Below are positions 12,819 to 13,615 of a stretch of DNA of 13,615 bases, one piece after another (positions within the stretch are counted from its first letter, which is position 1; every line of letters starts with the position of its first letter). The notes under the pieces are model-generated. The model was not told the origin of the DNA and made no database searches. It saw only the letters and a program-made list of their open reading frames with translations. The stretch is from assembly GCA_947632495.1 (NCBI GenBank), contig CANRPL010000036.1, positions 1-13,615 of the forward strand, written 5' to 3'. The translations under genes were made by a program, and so were the position numbers. The DNA is from an uncultured Bacilli bacterium (lineage in GTDB: Bacteria; Bacillota_I; Bacilli_A; RF39; UBA660).

Positions 12819-13615
12819 ATGTTCATGAAAAGAATGAATGGTCGTATCCGTTTAGCGCTTTTTATCGTTTTCTTTTTCTTTATAGTTATTATTAGTAAAG
12901 TCTTTTATATTGAAGTTATCAGTTATGATAAACTTAATCGCTATGCTGAAGACTTATGGAGTAGAAATCTTCCTTTAGAAGCTAATCGGGGAATTATCTA
13001 TGACCGTAATGGGGTTATTTTAGCTGGTAATGTTACAACAACATCACTTGTTTTAATACCTAATCAAATTAAAGATCAGGAAAAAACGGCCCAATTATTA
13101 GCGGATATTTTAAAGACCGATTATCAAGATATGTTAAAACATGTCAGTAAAAAGACATCTATTGAAAGAGTTCATCCTGAAGGGCGAAGATTGAGTAATG
13201 ATATTGCCGATGCGATAAATGATTTAAAATTACCTGGAGTATATTTAGTAAAGGAAGCTAAACGTAATTATCCATATAAGACCTTACTCGCTAATACACT
13301 CGGTTTCGTCGGTATTGATAATCAAGGACTTAGTGGTTTAGAACTTATCTATGATAAATATTTGACAGGAAGCAATGGCGCTATTAAATATTTTAGTGAT
13401 GCTAAAGGTGGCAAACTAAATTTAAGTCAACAATATGAACAACCCCAAGATGGTATGAATATAACCCTTACTATCAATTATGAAATTGAAGCCGCTTTAG
13501 AAAGAGAATTAGATAATGCGATGAATATGTATAATGCTGATGGGGCATGGGGCCTTGTCATGAATCCTAATACTGGGGAAATTTTAGCGATGGCTTCAAG
13601 ACCGACGTTTAATCC
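12819..13615 (+). CDS. Class B penicillin-binding protein (SpoVD/PBP2-like), 5' part only
   Basis: A peptidoglycan transpeptidase anchored by one N-terminal span, cut by the window edge after about 265 residues. From ATG 12819: basic start (KRMNGRIR), membrane span about 11-33, then the class B PBP hallmark R-G-I-I-Y-D-R-N-G (57-65), a dimerisation region with LGFVGIDNQGLSGLEL (typical of SpoVD/FtsI-type PBPs), and the entry to the transpeptidase domain (NPNTGEILAMASRPTFNP). The catalytic SxxK is beyond the edge. GGTGAT (12810-12815) is the only Shine-Dalgarno; it is 3 bases from ATG 12819 and 9 from ATG 12825, so the latter may be the true start. No promoter is visible between the upstream terminators and the gene. 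Its presence shows the cell makes peptidoglycan. Confidence 0.9.
   Translation, partial: MFMKRMNGRIRLALFIVFFFFIVIISKVFYIEVISYDKLNRYAEDLWSRNLPLEANRGIIYDRNGVILAGNVTTTSLVLIPNQIKDQEKTAQLLADILKTDYQDMLKHVSKKTSIERVHPEGRRLSNDIADAINDLKLPGVYLVKEAKRNYPYKTLLANTLGFVGIDNQGLSGLELIYDKYLTGSNGAIKYFSDAKGGKLNLSQQYEQPQDGMNITLTINYEIEAALERELDNAMNMYNADGAWGLVMNPNTGEILAMASRPTFN

Noticed and set aside
1..13615. CRISPR arrays, insertion sequences, prophage or defence genes
   Set aside because: No regularly spaced short repeats, transposase/integrase motifs or inverted-repeat-bounded elements were seen; the only sizable direct repeat is the tRNA-Asn pair.

Overview
The window is strongly AT-rich, uses the standard code (the CDP-alcohol phosphatidyltransferase gene ends in TGA, and no gene reads through TGA), and carries a T-box leader, GatCAB, strong Shine-Dalgarno sites, consensus SigA-type promoters and a class B penicillin-binding protein. 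This points to a walled, low-GC Firmicute, probably a Bacilli/Erysipelotrichales-like lineage close to the Mollicutes. All supported genes are on the + strand.

Layout. (1) Positions 82-106 hold an intrinsic terminator from an upstream unit. A promoter at 108-137 then drives two tandem paralogous genes of unknown function (156-1352 and about 1367-3508). Each has an N-terminal winged-helix-like segment, like the DNA-binding end of AbiEi-type antitoxins, followed by a long helical array with a recurring '(K/N)DYxxA' motif. They end in a terminator at 3497-3521. (2) A perfect consensus promoter (3561-3589) starts a T-box leader with an AAC (Asn) specifier and a TGGC acceptor-binding bulge. Behind it come two tandem tRNA-Asn(GTT) genes, a strong intrinsic terminator, and gatC-gatA-gatB-asnS. 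The leader therefore sits on an operon that encodes its own ligand tRNA, the synthetase that charges it, and the amidotransferase. gatA carries a -1 frameshift near its 5' end. (3) A promoter-driven CDP-alcohol phosphatidyltransferase gene (pgsA-like) with its own terminator is followed by a promoter and a three-gene lipid cluster: a PlsC-type acyltransferase, an AMP-forming acyl-CoA/acyl-acid ligase, and a second PlsC paralog. (4) A consensus promoter drives a 57-aa single-span membrane protein that ends in two tandem terminators. The 5' part of a class B PBP (SpoVD/PBP2-like) follows and runs off the window.

How they work together: region 2 is the Asn/Gln-tRNA supply module. AsnRS charges tRNA-Asn directly, and GatCAB (which accepts Asn or Gln as amide donor) most likely makes Gln-tRNA. 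Region 3 activates fatty acids, acylates glycerol phosphate and makes anionic phospholipid. Region 4 belongs to cell-wall synthesis. The least conventional parts are the T-box/tRNA/terminator arrangement with its atypical tRNA-Asn genes, and the tandem winged-helix/repeat paralogs.
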